This document shows, in pieces, positions 11,101 to 22,740 of a stretch of 64,000 bases of DNA. The first letter of the stretch is position 1; every line of letters starts with the position of its first letter. The DNA comes from Ascaphus truei. Taxonomy: Eukaryota > Chordata > Amphibia > Anura > Ascaphidae. The notes beneath the pieces were generated by a model. It searched no databases, was not told the DNA's origin, and saw nothing but the letters and a program-made list of their open reading frames with translations. The translations under genes and the position numbers were made by a program. The stretch is taken from contig CM071570.1 in NCBI GenBank assembly GCA_036426205.1, positions 140,015,048 to 140,079,047 on the forward strand. The letters run 5' to 3'.

Positions 11101-11910
11101 TGTTTTTATTTTATGCGCATGCGTGTATGTCTCATTGGAACCTTGTTGAAACACATATGCGTCATCACATTTAGGCGCATGTGTGTATGTCTCATTGGAA
11201 CCTTGTTGAAACGCATATGCATGTCATCACATTTAGGCGCTTGCGTGTATGTGAATTTTCAAGTTGGAGGAAAAAAAATAAAAAAATTAAAAAGAAACAT
11301 TCAACTTTTTTTTTTCTCGACATGGCCTTATTGAAGGACTAATTTTAACCAACCATTATGTGAACTGTTTTTTTGATAAGTTAACGATTTTTGCCATTCT
11401 TATAATCACTTCTTTTGTATGTACTGTAATTGTACTGTAATTTATACTGTTCTGTACAGTATATTACTGTAATTGTTCTTTGGGGGTGGGGATGTTTCAA
11501 TGATTCTCATTAATTTAAACAGACAATTTTATTTGTACACGATAATTATGGGAAAATTAATAATACAAAAATACAGTAGGTCGCCTCTTCTTCCAAATTT
11601 ACAATCTTGACTATCTTCTTCGTAATGGCTGCATTGCATTCTGTAGTTCTTTTGTCATTGAGAGAGGGGGGGTTGTGTAAATTACTGACTGTTGCTACAG
11701 TATACACACAGTACAAAACTGTATATTGCATATAGTACTAAATAAACTACAGTATACAGTAGTAATACCCACCGCCAGTAATTATTTTTGAATAAAGCAA
11801 CTTACATTTTACCACATGGTTCCCTGGCAGTGTGCTGGTTTTCTTTTTTTCTGGTTACAGTAGTAATATAGTTCAGTATATTGCAATAGTACTGTATGCA
11901 GAGTGCTGTA

Positions 11911-12382
11911 CAGTAAGTCCTCGTTTGACGATGCTTCGTTTTACGACGAATGTCTTATCTGACGCTGTCCAATGCATCCCTATGGCCGGTTTTACGACGC
12001 CAAAATGGCTTATCCGACGCTCTTACGACGCTTTGCAAAGTTGCAAAATTATGTCAATCAGAAGGCTGCAGTCATGAAAATCCTCCAGATCAGTTTGTGT
12101 GAAGGTTTAGTGGTGTATTTATGCCTTTAAACATGTGTAACAGTTTAATTATACAGTTCTGGATTCAATAAATATAATGTTTACATCATAATTCATGTGT
12201 GTGCTACATATCTTATTTCTTGAGTAAAATATTTTGTGTATTTTAGCATTAAAAATGCCTTCAGGAACGGAACGTTTGATTTAAACAGTGTTCCTATGGG
12301 AAAACGTGTTTCGCTTTACAATGCTTCGCTATCCAACGCCATTTTGAGTAACACATTGTGTCGGATAACCGAGGACTGCCTG
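11911..12382. mobile_element. Tigger/pogo-type MITE nested in the Tc1 element
   Basis: 472 bp with termini CAGTAAGTCCTCGTTTGACG and the reverse complement of CAGGCAGTCCTCGGTTATCC, flanked by TA on both sides (11909-11910, 12383-12384), the target site of this superfamily. Interior blocks 'ttacgacg' and 'atccgacgc' match those of 3590-3795. Its position inside the Tc1 element makes it the younger insertion. Confidence 0.8.
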
Positions 12383-12452
12383 TAGTTAGTACTGGACAGT
12401 GGGTAAAAGTGTGGTTTTACTGTACCTGTAAAATTATTTCTTGTCATTACAG

Positions 12453-13261
12453 ACCATATCCTATGATAAGGGACGCCAACAAGATCAAAAGAGTGGACCA
12501 GGCACAGGCATGGATCGAAAGTGGCGAGACTTTTCAGGATGTCATCTTTACTGACGAGACAACTGTATCGCATGAGAGATTTGCCACTTTGCATTCTCCA
12601 AAAAAGGACGCCTATCTCTGAAGCTGCGTCCCAAGCACCAAGTAAAGATGCCTGTGTGCGGTGCGATCTCTAGACGTGGACCAGAATGCATCATCATCTT
12701 TGAGAGTAAATAATGCACAAATACACATGCTGTGGTGTACAGTATTTGGTACCCTAATGTTACATTTTTCTTTTCTTGTTCCAGGAATCATGGATAAAGT
12801 ATTTTTCCAAGAGAAAATAGTGCCCGAGATTGTTCAATACATTAGGCGTGATTTCCCATCTGGTCACCGTTTCTTCCAGGACAATGACCCGAAGCACACC
12901 ACGTCTATTGCCCATATTCTTGCAAGCGGTATCAACTGGATTAAGACGCCACCAGAGTAAGTTTGGTAACCGTTTTTCATTGTTTTACACTGTTTACAGT
13001 ATATCTCTTTAACTAATTCACCTTTTCCCCCCCTCCAATTCAAGATTCCCAGACTTGAATCCCATCGAATTGGTATGACATCAGTTGAAGGATTATATCA
13101 GAAAAGTGGTGAAACCATCCAAAAATGATGAATTAGCAAAAGGAATAATGAGTTTCTGGAACAACATACTCACAGTACAAAGATGCAATAAATATATCGA
13201 TCATATTGTGACCGTGTTGCCTATTCTTTTACAGCATAATAGGCAGGCCACAGGAAAGTAG
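12453..13261 (+). pseudogene. Tc1/mariner transposase with introns (copy A)
   Basis: DDE transposase of the IS630/Tc1 group, which cuts and joins transposon ends in the nucleus. Three exons are visible: 12453-12705 (PMIRDANKIKRVDQAQAW, FQDVIFTDET with the first catalytic Asp, then [17 protein letters not shown]); 12785-12956 ([21 protein letters not shown] with the second Asp, [10 protein letters not shown]); 13045-13261 (FPDLNPIELVW with the third catalytic residue, then a tail ending QATGK and a stop). Splice sites look real: acceptors ttacag, ttccag, ttcaag; donors GTAAAT and GTAAGT; both introns keep the frame. One frameshift at an A-run (about 12600-12606) breaks exon 1. The upstream helix-turn-helix exons are not found here; they are visible in copy B (57.9 kb). 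Confidence 0.75.
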
Positions 13262-13640
13262 TAAGGTACTGTACTGAACTGTAGTATGGTAAGTACAGGT
13301 ACAGTAAGTATGATACAAGTAAGTATGGCACTCAAAATAGCCATTTTATGTCAGCCCTTCCTCTCCACTTTCTACTGTACAGTATATACCGTTTTAAATC
13401 CAGTACAGGATTTGTCCAACCTACAGTAGTATAGTTATACAGTATATAGTTACAGTACAGTATACTGTATACAGTTTAGTATGAAAATACATAACAATAC
13501 AGAGTGCAAACTTAAATCCTCACATACTGTATATAACTGTATAAATAAGTGACTTACGATAGTGTGGTCTACAGTAGTTTTACAGTTATACAGTAGTTAT
13601 ATAGTTATACTGTATATAGTTTGTCCAATATAGTGATTAA
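13262..13640. repeat. AT-rich spacer of short palindromic words
   Basis: Dense in ACAGTATACTGT, TACTGTACAGTA and related self-complementary words between the transposase stop and the right inverted repeat. Non-coding. Confidence 0.5.
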
Positions 13641-14407
13641 AAGTATTGTACTGTTTGTGTACTTTAGCAACCGTCAGTAATTTACACAACCCCCCCTCTC
13701 TCAATGACAAAAGAACTACAGCGATTACGAAGAAGATAAAGTCAAGATTGTACATTAGGAAGACGAGGCGACCTACTGTATTTTTGTATTATTCATTTTT
13801 CCATGATTATCCTGTACAAATAAAATTGTTTCTTCTTTAAATTCATGAGAATAATTGAAACACCCCCTCAAAGAAAAATTACAGTAATATTGTACTGTAA
13901 TATATATTGTTGTAATATACTGTACAGTACAATATACTGTACATTACAGTACAATTACAGTACATAAGACGGTTCACATAATGGTTTATTTAAATCAGTT
14001 CTTCAAAAAGGGATGTCTCTTTCCCCTCCCCCCTTGAAATTCACTTTGAATGTGTGTGTCTACACAGTCTGTAAAAAAGTCTCTCCAACATAATGAATTG
14101 CTTTGGGGGAGGTGTGGGTAAGCATTTCAATTCACGTTGGTTTGTTTGTTCGCATAATGGTTTATTTAAATCAGTTCTTCAAAAAGGGATGTCTCCTTTT
14201 TTTTTTAAACTTGAAATTCACTTTGAATGTGTGTGGAGGAGTCATTCTCTCGCCAAATTCTCTCCAAGAAGGGCTTATCACATAGGCGCATGCGTGTGTG
14301 AGAACAGCCTCAAGAAGACTCTGTGACACAGTTACTGTAAACAAAGCCTCAAAGATTTTCATGAATGGCTTTCGGGGGAGGTGTCGATATAACTTGGGTG
14401 ATATATG

Positions 14408-15688
14408 TATATATATCAAAAAACACAAAGTATACCGCATCAACACGAAACTTAACTGTTGCCCAAAAACTGTCCTAATATATGATTAAATATCAATAGG
14501 CAGTGGTGCTCAAGGATAATAAATGTATAATGCAGCAAGAAAGTATCCTTATGATAAAGCACACGGGCATACCATGAGTAGAATTATGAATACAAAATGT
14601 ATTAATATAGAGATAAAAACAAGGGAAGAAAAGTATAAAAGAGGAAGGGGACACACACCTGACAATATAAATATACCATGAGGCAAAGACAGAAATACAA
14701 TGAGCGCAACCACACTGAAATTAGTAAATAGAATAATTACCACATGTAATGGAGGGTATAAACCCTTACAGGCGCAAATGGAGACAAGAAAAACAAACAT
14801 AGGGTAGTACGTTCTAACAAAATAAACCGCCAGAAGGTATGATATGCACTCACAGCGTATAGGATAAAATCAAGCCTTGTATCCACTCTGGGATCTGGAA
14901 CAATTTGGTGATGAATCTGGAACAGCTGGTCATCCACAGCAATTGTAATCTCGAGCATAGATTCACATGCAGGAAGAGAGGTAGAACACAAATAGCGTAA
15001 CACAGTTTATTAAAATTGTTAATAAAAATAAATATAAGTAAAAGACTCACATTCTGTGAGATATCATAAAACTTTTGAGAATTCTGAGCATCTCACACTC
15101 ATTAGAAAACAGTCGTAACACTTTGCAGATTTGCTCAACAGTCCTTGGTATGTGGATTAGTAACCAATGAGGAAATGGGTCCTGGTTGTAATTAATAGCA
15201 AACACACTTGGTGTCTCTACTTCTCCACTCAGTCTCCTTGTGTGAGTGGTCTCTTTCCGTTATTATCAACCTACATAGGTCTCTCTCACTGCACCTAATG
15301 TGCATATAGTACTCACGGTACTTAGAGATAGGTGCTGTCCGGTTTTACACTCAGTAAGCTGTTTCTTTATTCCCACGAAGTGTCCTCATTGTTCCTCCGG
15401 TCACCCACGTCTTCTGAGGACGTTCCGTACCACGTGACGATGCGATGACGTCACTCCTTCTCGCGAGAGTTCGTCCGGTGGGTTGTGGGAGCGATGCCTC
15501 GATCCTCTGCCCTGCAAATCTCACCGCAGGCAAATAATGGGACAAATGGCCACCGGCACCTCTTGGCTGCTGTCTGCTGCTACTACTGAGTATCCTGTGT
15601 TCACTGTCTGCAAACCACGCCCTAAGCAAGAGCGAATTTAGATATATAATGACCTTCTAATTTAATAAATAATTGTTCTAAAGGACAA
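14408..15688. repeat. Dispersed repeat, copy 1 (possible PLE 3' end)
   Basis: From about 14730 to 15688 this block matches 19640-20618 in the same orientation, ending at 'tctaaaggacaac' in both. It contains TTTATTAAAATTG (minus-strand A-rich signal), the CpG-rich stretch with TCGCGAGAG, and a 7-bp hairpin GTCCTCA...TGAGGAC (15382-15421). Layout resembles the PLE 3' ends elsewhere in the window (for example 59785-60690), but no core hammerhead motif is intact. Non-coding. Confidence 0.6.
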
Positions 15689-16420
15689 CGGGGGAGAGAG
15701 AGAGAGGGGGAGAGTTGGGGAGATAGAGAGGTTGTGGGGAGCAGAGTGTGGGGTCGAGCGAGCGAGTGTTGGGGGGGCAGCTCGAGAGGTGGGGGCAGCG
15801 CGCTGGCGCTGTCTCGTGTGCGTGCGCGTGTGCGGCGCAGCGCAGCGGGCGGTATGTGGGTCGACGCTCGCGGTGGTGTGTGGGGGAGAGAGCGTGTGGC
15901 GGCAGAGAGCGCGAGCTTGTGGGGCCGAGCGCTCGTGTGTGTCGCCCGCCATGGTGGGGGCCGCTCGCGCTCCGCGCGCGTGTGTGCCTCCTGGCCGCGA
16001 GTGTGGTGTCACGCGCGCGCTGTGTTTTGTGGACTCGTCGTGTCTGGGGCGTCTCGCGCTGCGCGCGCGCGCGTTGTGTCGCGCGCTCATCGTGTCTCTT
16101 TGCTTGTCTCTGTGGTCTTGTCGCTCGCGCGCGGGCCGACAGTGTGTTGTGTAGGTGGGATAAGGGGTGCCTCGCACGCGCGTGTGGTTCCATTTTTTTT
16201 TCCGCGCTCTTTTTGCGCGCTCTCGTCTCTTGTTCTCTCGCTCGCGTGTTGGCAATCTCGCGCCGTGCTGTGTGGCGCGCCTCGCGCGCGGTTTGTTCGC
16301 GCGCGCGTGTTGGGGGCGCGCGCGACGCGTGTGGTCTCAGCGCGCGCGCGCTGCGTCGGGCGCGCGCGCGCAGTGTGGGCCGCAGCCCGACGCTATGTGT
16401 TCGTACTTTCGCGTATTTGC
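15689..16420. repeat. CpG- and GT-rich low-complexity tract
   Basis: Begins with (GA)n/G-runs and passes into alternating GC/GT sequence (many GCGCGCG and GTGTGTG runs), very poor in A on the plus strand. All long frames here on both strands (up to about 300 codons) are consequences of composition: Arg/Ala/Ser-rich with no domain. It starts abruptly at the end of repeat copy 1. Confidence 0.7.
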
Positions 16421-16740
16421 CACCCTCTTTTATTCTCCCTCTCCTCATCTTGTCGTTTGGATACCATTGTGTTGTGATATATTGGGGGGTGGTTTTATGA
16501 TTTGTGGGTGAGGTTTGTAAATAGTAATAAAAGAATAAAATAAAACACGTCTTTATTTCTTTTCCTTTCCACCCCATTCCTATTCAAATTGCAGCGCTCC
16601 CAAATATCGCCACACATTCCCTTTCTAAAGCCACCAAATACCTTGTGTGGTGGCTAGCCGCCCTGCAACCCAACCCAGGGGACGTACACTAGTCCATTTC
16701 GGGGTGCAAAGCGGCCACCCTCGCAGCACAATGACCTTTG
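16420..16740. other. Transitional sequence, no feature
   Basis: Ordinary-complexity DNA linking the CpG/GT tract and the pyrimidine tract. Nothing recognised. Confidence 0.4.
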
Positions 16741-18890
16741 TATTTTCTTTTGTTTCTCCTCTATTCCCCCTTTACTATCCGTTCTCTTTTTGGTTTCTAT
16801 TTCGTTTCTACTATTAATTGTTCTAACTTATCGTTTGTCCTTTCCTTGTTTTATCTTTTTTTTTTTAATTTGCTTTATCTTCTACTTTGCTTTGTTACGT
16901 CTTTTTGCGTTTTTTTTTTTCCTGTTTTATCTGCTTTAGTAGTTTACCTTTGTCTGTCGTGTCGTGGCGATCACGCATTATATGTTTCTTTGAACTTTTA
17001 TATGGTATTTCTTTGTTGTATTCTTTATTTAATGGACCTGTGTTCTGGTTTTCTTTTCTGTGTTCTTTATTTTTTTCTTTTTTTTCGTTGCTTTCTTTCC
17101 GTTTTTTGTCTCTTTTTCTTTTTTTATTTTCTTCTTTCCTTTTTGTTTTCTTTCTTTAACTTTCTTTTTTCTTTTCTATCTTTTTTTTCTTTCAGTCATT
17201 TGCTTATAGCGTTTCTTTTCCCGTTCCCTTGTTTCTTTCTTTTTTTGCTACTTTTTTTTTTTCTTATCTTCTTGTGCTTTTTTCTTCTTTTCTTCGTATT
17301 TTATTATTTTTTTTTTTTTGCATCTTCTTTTGCTTTTTTTGCGTTCTTTTTTTTGTTCTAGGTCATCTTTGACGGATCCCTTCGTTTTTTATTCTTTTTC
17401 CCTACCCATATACCTCCTTCTTTCTAATGTTTCGTTCTTTTGTTTTCATCTCCTTCAACCTCGCTTGGTTCCTTTCTCTTCTTTCTATTTGTCTATTTCA
17501 CTCATCTCTTTTCTTTTTCTCTATTTTTCTCCTTTTTGTTCCTCTTCGTTTGCTTTTCTCTCCACACTTAGCCTTTATGTTTTCCACTTTTGTAATTTAC
17601 TTCTTTCTTAGCTCACTATATGGGTCTCTGTTTCCCTTTCTATTTCATCGACGTCGTATCAGACTCCCCTTCTTTACTTGTCTCGGTGTGGGGCGGGGAG
17701 AGGGGGAGTTGCCTTTTTGTTCTTCATTCTTTTGTTTTTTCTTGTTTTTTTATTCGCCCTTTCTTCTCTATTTTTTTTTCTTTTTTTTTATCTTCCCTCT
17801 TTTTCTGCTTTTGTGCCTAATTTGTTTTTTTTTTCTTTTATTCTACCCATACGTCTCTCCCTGGACTCTTCTTTCGTCGTCTCTGTTCTACAACCCCTAC
17901 TTTTGAACCCCCCGAACCCTATTGCTACCTGCATGCCCCTTATCCATCTCACAATGCACTCATTCCCCCGAACTGAGCCGTCACAAAACCGCTCAACTCA
18001 TGAGGGACATAACTGCGCCACCTCAAGAGTATCCTCTTCCCTGCCCTCTCTATTCCCACTCGCCCCTCCATACAATTTCCCCCTAACCTCTCCACCCCCA
18101 TACTCACCTGTCACCTGCCAGTCGTCTCTACGAAATCTCGCACTCTACCTGGTGCACCTCATTCACTCCATTCGTTTCCCCCCCTCTCCCTTCAACACCA
18201 CCCAATCATCGCCCCCATAGAACCCCCACTATTCGCCGCCCCCTGACCCTGCTAACTGTCCATACGTTACCTCCTTATCCACCCTGACCGCTCCCAAAAT
18301 CTCCCCCGCTAAAGATTCTGGAAGGTGTCCTTCTCCCCCCTCCTCCCCCCACCACTTACTCCCCCCCCCAGGCTGCTCACTCGTTTCCCTTCCCCCCTTT
18401 CCTCCCCTCCCTCTTCCCTTCCCCCCATCACATCTTCCCCTCTCTTTTTTCTTATTTTCCTTATTCGCTCCTCTATTGCACCTTTCTTCTTTCCATTCCC
18501 CCTTCCCTTCTTATCCTTTTGATATTTTTTGTTCTTTTTTTTCATTCTGTTTCTTTTCCCGTCTACCTTCTCATCCTATTTCTCTCCAACCTTTTACTTC
18601 TCTCTTCGCTCCTTATCTTTTTTGGTTTCCTCCTGCCATCTTTCTTCGTTTTATCTCTATTTATTGTCAATTTTTACTTTTTATTTCCTTCTGTTATTTT
18701 CCGATCTATTTATTCTTCTCCCTCTCGTCTTTCTTTCTCCCTTCCTTTTCTTTCCTTTCGAACCGTCCTTTAGTCTTTCCTCGTCAGTTTTCACCCATCT
18801 TCAGATTCACTCCATCTTCCTACTGTCTGCCTCGCCTTCCTACGTTCTATCTACACCCTTTTCTCCGTCTCCCCACGTCCAACGACCCGG
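16740..18890 (+). repeat. 2.1-kb polypyrimidine tract
   Basis: Almost purely C and T on the plus strand, first T-rich, with a less biased C-rich part at 17900-18300. It is not a simple tandem repeat. The absence of A and G removes most stops, which creates long Phe/Leu/Ser-rich frames without domains. Could be a genuine homopurine-homopyrimidine region (triplex-prone) or noisy long-read consensus. Confidence 0.75.
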
Positions 18891-19410
18891 TTTAAACTCA
18901 TCCCCTCATTGCTCTGGAAAAATTACCCTTTTTGCTTTATACCCCTACATATAACAAAACAAAACCTATACCGACCTCACGACATTAATGCGCACCTCAT
19001 TGGGGGGAGACAGATGGCTCCGTGCAGGTTGCCTTGGAGGACAGAGGCACGGAAGGAGGGTCCTGGCTGCCCCGGAATGGGAGGAGTAAAAGCGCCTGTA
19101 GGAAGCGCTGAGGAGAAAAGTAAGAGAAAGTATCTTCTTAGCCTTCTGGTTAGGAATTGTGGCGCTCCGGCAACTGCTCAGAGACCCGGTTGTCGGGTAA
19201 TCTCCCCCAACCAACATTAACCTACCAACCTGCTGCCGCGGCTTTTTTTTTTTTTTTTTTCTTCCCTTCGTTCTCTCAAGCGGAGCTCGGGAACAACAGC
19301 AGCGCGAACGGGGAATTTACAAAACAAACCCTGTGCTGCTTGGGCATATTGACACTCCGCCCTGAGGTTTACATCCACACTCCCCCGGGCTTGTAAATGT
19401 ATATGATTGG
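18890..19410. other. Unassigned, moderately GC-rich
   Basis: Ordinary-complexity sequence with an 18-T run at 19243-19260. Short frames have no recognisable domain. Confidence 0.35.
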
Positions 19411-19620
19411 CCGAACACTGTAGATATTATATATTCCTATATATATATACTAGATATATATCTATATAGATATAATATAATATAGATAGATATATATATA
19501 TAATATCTATATATATGATATATATATATTAGATATATATATATACTTATATATATATTATTTACATATAATATTCTCTTGATCTATCATATATTTTTAC
19601 TTTTTTTATTCAGACAAATA
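19410..19620. repeat. (TA)n-type microsatellite
   Basis: About 200 bp of irregular TA/TATC repeats directly before repeat copy 2. A similar run follows it at 20640-20770. Confidence 0.8.
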
Positions 19621-19639
19621 CAATGAGGCACCCCCACAT

Positions 19640-20618
19640 GAGCACACTTATTCTACTCCAGATAATTCACCACATGTCATGGAGGTAAAAACCTTACAGG
19701 CGCAAATGGAGGACAAGAAAAACAAACTAGGTATCGTTCTACTAAACATACAACCGCCAGAAGGTATGATATGCACTCACCCGTGTAGAGATAAATCAAG
19801 CCTGTATCCCCACTCTGGGATCTGTGAACCTTGGTGATGATCGTACAGGCTGGTCTACCACAGACCATCAATTGTCATGCTCGATCATAGATTCACTGCA
19901 GAGAGAGGTAGAACACAAATAACGTAACACGTTTTTAAAATTGTTATAAAAATAAATATAAGTTAAAGACTCACATCTCTGTGAGATATCAATAAAACTT
20001 TTGAGATTTTCTGAGCATCTCACACTCATTGGAAACAGTCGTACACGATTGGCAGATTTTCCAACAGTCCATGGTAATGTGGATTAGTACCCAATGAGGA
20101 AATGGGTCCTGGTTGTAATTAATAGCAAAACACACTTGGTGTCTCTACTGCTCCACACAGTCTCCTTGTGTGAGTGGTCTCTTTCCGTTATTATCAACCT
20201 ACATAGGTCTCTCTCACTCACCTAATGTGCATTAGTACACTCACGGTACTTAGAGATAGGTGCTGTCCGGTTTTACACTCAGTAGCTGTTTCTTTATTTC
20301 CAACGAAGAGTCCTCACTGTTCCTCCCTCCGGTCACCACGTCTTCTGAGGACGTTCCGTACCACTTGACGATGCGATGACGTCACTCCTTCTCGGCGAGA
20401 GTCGTCCCGGTGGGTTGTGGGAGCGATGCCTCGTCCTCTGCCTGCAAATCTCACCGCAGGCAAATAATGGACAAATGCCACCGGCACCTCTTGGCTGCTG
20501 TCTGCTGCTACTACTGAGTATCCTGTGTTCACTGTCTGTCAAACCACGCCCCTAAGCAAGAGTCGATTTAGATATATAATGACCTTCTAATTTACTAATA
20601 ATTGTTCTAAAGGACAAC
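19640..20618. repeat. Dispersed repeat, copy 2
   Basis: Collinear with 14730-15688 but differing by many single-base insertions and deletions, often in homopolymers, as expected from old divergence or from uncorrected long-read errors. It lies on the 3' side (minus sense) of the PLE reverse transcriptase at 20.9-22.7 kb, so it may be that element's 3' terminal region. Confidence 0.65.
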
Positions 20619-20829
20619 CTAAACAAAATAGACATATACTACCTATATATATCTAAATATATATTATATATATATACTATATATTATATATATAATATAG
20701 CATACGCTATATTTGCATATATAATATATTATATATATATATATAATATATGTCATTATTTAGAATTATTTAATGAATTATTTTTTGATAGTATACATTT
20801 TGAGTTATAGTCAATTATGCTTTTCTATA

Positions 20830-20863
20830 NNNNNNNNNNNNNNNNNNNNNNNNNNNNNNNNNN
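20830..20863. other. Assembly gap (34 N)
   Basis: Run of N between a (TA)n tract and the 3' end of the PLE frame. The PLE endonuclease domain expected here is missing, so the gap may hide sequence. Confidence 0.99.
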
Positions 20864-20929
20864 CATGTAAGAGATGTGTGCAGAGGTACATTTAATGGAG
20901 ACCGATTAGGGTGAAATTATTTCTTGACA

Positions 20930-22657
20930 CTTGCGCCTGTTCCTTTAACAAGGCAAAACATACAAAAACAAACAAAATATAGTCCTACTCCACTTTGGAG
21001 AATAGTTAAACCTTTACTCCAGCCCTTTCTAACTAGGTTGGTAGCTAAGCTTTTTACCACCCTAAATATGGACTTGCAAAATTTAATACATTTAGTAGAT
21101 CTCGAATATTGACACATGGAACATCTACCACAGACAAAGAATACTTTGGATATCCCTTGAATCCTAGTTAGAGTACCTCTAGAAACAAACAAACTAGGGG
21201 ATAAATGGGTAGCTAATGTTTTAGCTTTCCGAAAAACAAATTTAGGGACCTCTTGTATAACCGAAGAAATATCTTTGTCCAAGGACAAGGTGTTCCAATG
21301 TTTATGTATAATGGCTCTGATTTCTTGAGCCTGATGATTAAATGTAGTTATAAAAACAGGGCAATTGGCATCATCCTTCCCATATTGATGTATTATATTT
21401 CTACGTTTTGAACGTCTCTGTGTCTTATGTATAAGATCCATCCTATTCAAAGAATCTGCATACAAAAGTGCGTTTCGGACATCTTGAGGCCTATAACCTC
21501 TTTCAATAAAGCATCGGGTCATTTCCTGGGATTGTATATCAAAGGCTTCCTTGTCTTATCAAAACCCTTTCAGTCTGATGAATTGTGCCGTGGGGGTGCC
21601 CTTGATCAGAAACCTAGGGTGACAGCTCTGAGCACACAAGAAAGAGTTTCTTGAATGTATTTTTCTATAAAAATCAAATTTAATTGATTTGTCAATATCG
21701 ATATACAGAATCATGTCCAAATAATTAACCTGGTGCATATTGTGCTCAAAAGTGAAAGTAAATTAAGATAATTAGTGTTTAAATTATTAATAAATGAAAA
21801 TAGTGAATTATCATCCCCATACCACACTAAAATCAAATCATCAATATAACGTTTATAAAACATAATGTGCTTACGATATAGTAGAATCATGATAAATGTG
21901 CTGAAGTTCCCATAAACCCATGAATAAATTGGCGTATGAGGGTGCAAATGATGTGCCCATAGCCGTGCCCTGTTTTTGTAAATAAAATTGTGAATCAAAC
22001 AACAAATAATTGTGAGTGAGAAGAAAGGTAATTGATTCCAACAAAAAAGTGCAATGTGAAATAGAAAGATCAGATAAGTCCAAGAAGTGGCGGACAGCCG
22101 AAAGACCGTGCCTGTGTTCTATAATTGAATACACAGAGGTCATGTCTAACGTGACCCATCTGTATTGACTTTTCCATTGGACATCCTGTAAGGATACAAC
22201 AAGATCCGCAGCATTTTGAATAAATGATGTGTAGCGGGGTACAAGATGCAATAGTCGCAACAATTTGCAGGCCAGGAGGGTCAACCAACGTCTTATGGAT
22301 CTTTGGGCGCTGGTGGAATACCGGAATCACGGGATTTGGATAACTCATAAACTTACACTCCATTGGGCTTAGTACACACAAAAGTTTACCCAAAGAAATT
22401 AATTGCTGCAGTTCCCCCACAAAACCAGAAGTAGGGTGACACCTAAGACGTGAATAGGCATTTGTGTCATTTAATTGTCTAAGAGCCTCTTGTCTATATT
22501 GAACTGCCGTAAGTACGACAAGGGCACCCATTTTATCGGCATTCTTAATAACAATTGTGTTGTCATTTTTAAGTACATTAAATTGTTGAACATCAGAATA
22601 AGCCATGCCCACTAGCACTGCATCTCTCTCGGTCCCTTTTTGACCCTTCTGCTTCAT
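20930..22657 (-). pseudogene. Penelope-like element reverse transcriptase
   Basis: PLE RT is related to telomerase RT and copies element RNA into DNA in the nucleus. Minus strand, high to low: NTIVIKNADKMGALVVL (about 22560); IPVFHQRPKIHKT (about 22320); WVTLDMTSVYSII with the first catalytic Asp (about 22150); QKQGTAMGTSFAPSYANLFM (about 21980-21920); FYKRYIDDLILVWYG with the YIDD box (about 21850); MTRCFIERGYRPQDV (about 21520); IIHKHWNTLSLDKDI (about 21300); CGRCSMCQYS (about 21140), the Cys motif that precedes the GIY-YIG nuclease. Two frame changes break it. The nuclease itself is absent and the sequence soon meets the N gap. Its N-terminal part continues at 24246-24785 and 25590-26110. 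Confidence 0.88.
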
Positions 22658-22659
22658 AC

Positions 22660-22694
22660 TCTCTCTCTCTATGCTATATATCTGCTCTCTCTCA

Positions 22695-22740
<46 letters not shown>

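Larger units (their letters stand above)
11110..14330 (+). mobile_element. Tc1/mariner-type transposon with long inverted repeats (copy A)
   Basis: Bounded by long imperfect inverted repeats. The left (about 11110-11760) and right (about 13640-14330) share, in opposite orientation, CTCTCTCAATGACAAAAG, CGACCTACTGTATTTTTGTA, TTCACATAATGGTT and GCGCATGCGTGT blocks. The left end carries three tandem copies of a roughly 55-bp unit containing 'catttaggcgcatgcgtgtatg'; the right end has an internal duplication (13975-14120 and 14150-14390). The intron-bearing transposase gene lies inside, on the plus strand, and a Tigger MITE has inserted at 11911-12382. Exact ends and the TA target site were not resolved. 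Confidence 0.6.

Noticed and set aside
14730..15688. Claim of a hammerhead motif in this repeat and its second copy
   Set aside because: A 7-bp hairpin is present, but the CTGANGA and GAAA boxes are not both recognisable, so I only list it as a possible PLE end.
15662..16577. Long frames (197 to 299 codons) on both strands in the CpG/GT-rich tract
   Set aside because: Arg/Ala/Ser/His-rich in every frame on both strands, no domain, and explained by the absence of A and T-A rich stops in skewed sequence.
16738..18954. Series of Phe/Leu/Ser-rich frames resembling membrane proteins
   Set aside because: Direct translation of a polypyrimidine tract; overlapping frames look equally good, and there is no start context, splice structure or family.
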